A stretch of DNA of 38,762 bases from NCBI GenBank assembly GCA_036504075.1, contig DASXVX010000085.1, positions 1 to 38,762 of the forward strand, written 5' to 3'. Under the pieces are notes generated by a model. The model was not told the DNA's origin. It saw only the letters and a list, made by a program, of their open reading frames with translations, and ran no database searches. Both the position numbers and the translations under genes were made by a program. Positions 36,697-38,762 of this stretch are shown here, in pieces. How positions within the stretch are numbered: position 1 is the first letter of the stretch; each line of letters opens with the position of its first letter. This stretch comes from DASXVX01 sp036504075 (lineage in GTDB: Bacteria; Bacillota; Sulfobacillia; Symbiobacteriales; Symbiobacteriaceae).

Positions 36697-37434
36697 CTAG
36701 CCCTGATCCCGAATCAATTCGACCGTGAACCGATAACGATCGCCACGATAACAGGATTGCGTGTACTCGACCTGCCGCCCGTACTGGTCCCGGGAGACGC
36801 GCTCCAGCATGAGGAGCGGGGTTCCTTCTTTCACGCCGAGCACCTTTGCCTCTGAGCTCCGGGCCGCCACGGCTTCGAGCGACTGCATCCCCCGGTTGAG
36901 CGTGAAACCATAGCGCTCCTTGAGAATCGTATAGAGCGAGCTGGAGAGGTCCAGGTCCAGCAGCCCGGGCACCAGCGTCGCCGGCATATGGACCACTTCG
37001 ACGGCCATGGGCTGCCCGCTGGCGAGGCGGAGGCGCTCCAACCGGACCACCGGCTCCGTCTCGGGAATGGCGAGGGCTTGCCCGGCTCTGCGCCCGGGCA
37101 CGACCTGCTGTGCGCTGAGTAACTGGCTGCTGGGCGCCAGACCCCGGCGGTACATTTCTTCGGTGAAGCTGGTGAGGGCGACCAACGGCTGCTCCAGCTT
37201 GGGCGTGTTCACAAACGTGCCGCTGCCCTGAACCCGGTGCAGGTACCCCTGGGACTCCAACTCCACCAGCGCCTGGCGGACGGTCATCCGGCTGACGCCG
37301 TAGCGCTCGGTCAGTTCCCGTTCGGAAGGGACCCGGTCGCCCGGCTTCAGTTGGCCGCGTTCAATCGCTTCCAGCAGCTGGGTTTTGATCTGAAAGTAAA
37401 GCGGAACCGGCCCACGCTTGTCCACATAATCCAT
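36697..37434 (-). CDS. GntR-family regulator with UTRA domain (NagR/YvoA type)
   Basis: A 245-residue regulator. The winged helix (about 8-75) has PLYFQIKTQLLEAIERGQLK, PSERELTERYGVSRMTVRQA and GYLHRVQGSGTFV. The UTRA effector domain follows, with RLRLASGQPMAVEVVHMPA, the pattern of regulators that bind sugar phosphates. It probably represses murP-mupG-murQ and itself through the two dre-like sites and lets go when GlcNAc-6-phosphate or MurNAc-6-phosphate appears. ATG 37434 is used; GTG 37446 is possible, but AGGAG lies awkwardly for both (1 and 13 bases). Confidence 0.9.
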   Translation of the reverse strand: MDYVDKRGPVPLYFQIKTQLLEAIERGQLKPGDRVPSERELTERYGVSRMTVRQALVELESQGYLHRVQGSGTFVNTPKLEQPLVALTSFTEEMYRRGLAPSSQLLSAQQVVPGRRAGQALAIPETEPVVRLERLRLASGQPMAVEVVHMPATLVPGLLDLDLSSSLYTILKERYGFTLNRGMQSLEAVAARSSEAKVLGVKEGTPLLMLERVSRDQYGRQVEYTQSCYRGDRYRFTVELIRDQG

Positions 37435-37472
37435 GCGGCTTCTCACGCTCCTGAACCGGTCTTCTGGCTGAT

Positions 37473-37487
37473 ATGTCTATACCACCA
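37473..37487 (-). promoter_or_regulatory. GntR-type operator (dre-like) before the regulator gene
   Basis: On the plus strand ATGTCTATACCACCA, the sister of the murP site. On the coding strand it reads TGGTGGTATAGACAT, just upstream of the gntR start, which suggests autoregulation. Confidence 0.7.
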
Positions 37488-37519
37488 TACCACCCGTGCG
37501 TTTCGGGATGCAAGTGAAT

Positions 37520-37543
37520 CCCCGGGCCGTAACCAGCCCGGGG
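37520..37543 (-). terminator. Hairpin after the L,D-transpeptidase gene
   Basis: CCCCGGGC (37520-37527) pairs with GCCCGGGG (37536-37543). In the minus direction it follows the gene's stop by about 14 bases; the T-tract is weak (ATTCACTT). Confidence 0.5.
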
Positions 37544-37557
37544 AGTTGTTCGCTGTG

Positions 37558-38592
37558 TCAGGTCGGGGGTTGGGAGCTGACGATCTTCAGCACGGTGCCG
37601 GGATCGACCCGGTCGTAGAGCCATTCCACCGCCTGGTTGGTCATCCGGATGCAGCCGTCGGAGACCCAGCGCCCCATGGAACTTGGATCGTTGGTGCCGT
37701 GAATGGCCCACACCAGCGCCCCGTCGCCTTTATAGACGCTGAAGCCGAGCCAGCGGGTGCCCAGGGGATTTCGGGGGTCCAACGCCGGGATCTTGTCCTT
37801 ATAATACGGCATCCCCTTGACTTTCGTTTCAATGGAATACGTCCCCGTCGGGGTCTGCCGGTTCGCCATGGCCGTTGCCGCTGTCGGCAGGGGTCCCCGA
37901 GTCTGGCTGCCGGTGGCGACCGGGAACGTCTGGACCAGTTCACCCTTGTCGTAGAACCAGAGTACGTTCAGCCACTTGTCCACGACGATGGCCGTGGGCG
38001 CCGGAGGGTTCAGCGGTGCGGCCAGTTCGAGGTACTTTGCCGGTACCAGCCCCCGGCTCCGGTCCGCCTTCCAGGCCTGGTAATCGGGTTCGCCGCCGGC
38101 GGCTTCCAGGACTTTCTCGCTGCCGACGATCACCTCTTTGGGTGTCCCCTCTTGCGGCAGTTTCTGGTAGAGCACGACGACGCCTTTGGCCCGTGGCAGG
38201 TCCACCACCGCCAGATCGAAGTCGGCGATGGTGACCGGCTCACCCACCAGCTTCGGGGACTTCTGCGGCCCGGTCACCAGGGCCATCTGGCGCAGGGAGG
38301 TCTCCGCGGGACTCAAGGCGACGAATGCGTCCGTGTCGTCGCCCAGATTGACTTTCAGGAACTTTTCGGGCTTGAAGGGGAGGGCGGCTTCGCTTTTTGC
38401 GACGGCCGGCGCCGCCGGCACGCCTTTTAGCCAGACCACCAGCCGGCGGACGCCGACATAGAGTCCGGCGGCCACCAGCAGCAGGACGATGAAGGCCAGA
38501 ACCCTGCGCCGGAAGTACTTCTTCCGGCGAGCCGCCATTCGGTGGCGCGCGGCGGCGCTTTCAAAGGGGCGGCGCTGGGGGATACCTGCCAA
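37558..38592 (-). CDS. L,D-transpeptidase (YkuD domain), membrane-anchored
   Basis: A 344-residue enzyme that would cross-link or modify peptidoglycan outside the membrane. A basic N-terminus precedes one transmembrane helix (VLAFIVLLLVAAGLYVGV, about residues 29-46). A large domain of unknown function follows (about 70-205). The YkuD catalytic domain then has TPTGTYSIETK, AIHGTND and the active-site motif SDGCIRM with the catalytic Cys. TTG 38592 is preferred since GAGGGAGGGG (38597-38606) ends four bases before it; ATG 38613 overlaps that site. It is next to the muramic-acid operon but transcribed separately. Confidence 0.87.
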   Translation of the reverse strand: MAGIPQRRPFESAAARHRMAARRKKYFRRRVLAFIVLLLVAAGLYVGVRRLVVWLKGVPAAPAVAKSEAALPFKPEKFLKVNLGDDTDAFVALSPAETSLRQMALVTGPQKSPKLVGEPVTIADFDLAVVDLPRAKGVVVLYQKLPQEGTPKEVIVGSEKVLEAAGGEPDYQAWKADRSRGLVPAKYLELAAPLNPPAPTAIVVDKWLNVLWFYDKGELVQTFPVATGSQTRGPLPTAATAMANRQTPTGTYSIETKVKGMPYYKDKIPALDPRNPLGTRWLGFSVYKGDGALVWAIHGTNDPSSMGRWVSDGCIRMTNQAVEWLYDRVDPGTVLKIVSSQPPT

Positions 38593-38762
38593 GTGATCCC
38601 CTCCCTCTCGCATATTATCTATAGGCTCTGTTCGTGAGAACGGGTGCTCCCGTAGACAGCTAAACCGCCGGGCGCTCACCAAAGACTGAACATGCACTTG
38701 CCAGCATCTGCCGAGCAGCCGGTACTTGACTCATCTTCCGGGCCTGGTCCAGGTAAATGAAC

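Overview
The window reads as chromosomal DNA of a high-GC, spore-forming Firmicute. A YunB-type sporulation protein, strong AGGAGG-type ribosome binding sites, sigma-A-like promoters and a Bacillus-type muramic-acid recycling operon support this. The high GC, the ferredoxin-linked 2-oxoacid oxidoreductase, a group II intron and several acyl-CoA and flavin enzymes would suit the Symbiobacteriaceae or a related lineage, but that is inference and no rRNA is present to test it.

Layout, left half. Positions 1-1367 hold a frameshifted IS110-family transposase. YqeC-like and YunB genes follow. Next comes a short leader ORF with two terminators in front of an ABC-2 exporter operon (3642-5904). A pair of E1/MoeB-like genes, one catalytic and one degenerate, lies before cysK. 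A group II intron (8701-10784) sits exactly behind the cysK terminator. Positions 10815-13695 are accessory DNA: tiny secreted and membrane proteins, a GNAT acetyltransferase, one copy of a 186-bp structured repeat and 10-bp-phased arrays. The korDABC operon (13768-16506) is followed by a second, inverted copy of the repeat in a hairpin-rich gap. TetR, acyl-CoA dehydrogenase and acyl-CoA ligase genes (17343-20701) form a fatty-acid-type operon.

Layout, right half. A cell-wall amidase faces a multi-subunit flavin/iron-sulfur amine-type dehydrogenase (22346-25537). Behind it are three copies of a repeat, two of which encode a 25-residue membrane peptide. A Fur-box-controlled FTR1 iron permease is followed by a lipoprotein carrying the same extracellular module. 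A second leader-ORF/terminator unit precedes rsgA. A minus-strand operon, gntR-murP-mupG-murQ-EIIA, imports and degrades N-acetylmuramic acid, with matching regulator sites before gntR and before murP. An L,D-transpeptidase closes the window.

The most interesting signals are four. First, two leader peptides each carry a copy of the terminator 3' arm and look like ribosome-controlled attenuators of an exporter and of the ribosome-assembly GTPase RsgA. Second, a repeated antisense-overlapped hydrophobic peptide resembles a type I toxin. Third, an inverted repeat family has compensatory stem changes. Fourth, a probable bacterial E1 heterodimer is present. Caution: six apparent single-base losses break ORFs in this window, so some disruptions may be sequence errors rather than biology.
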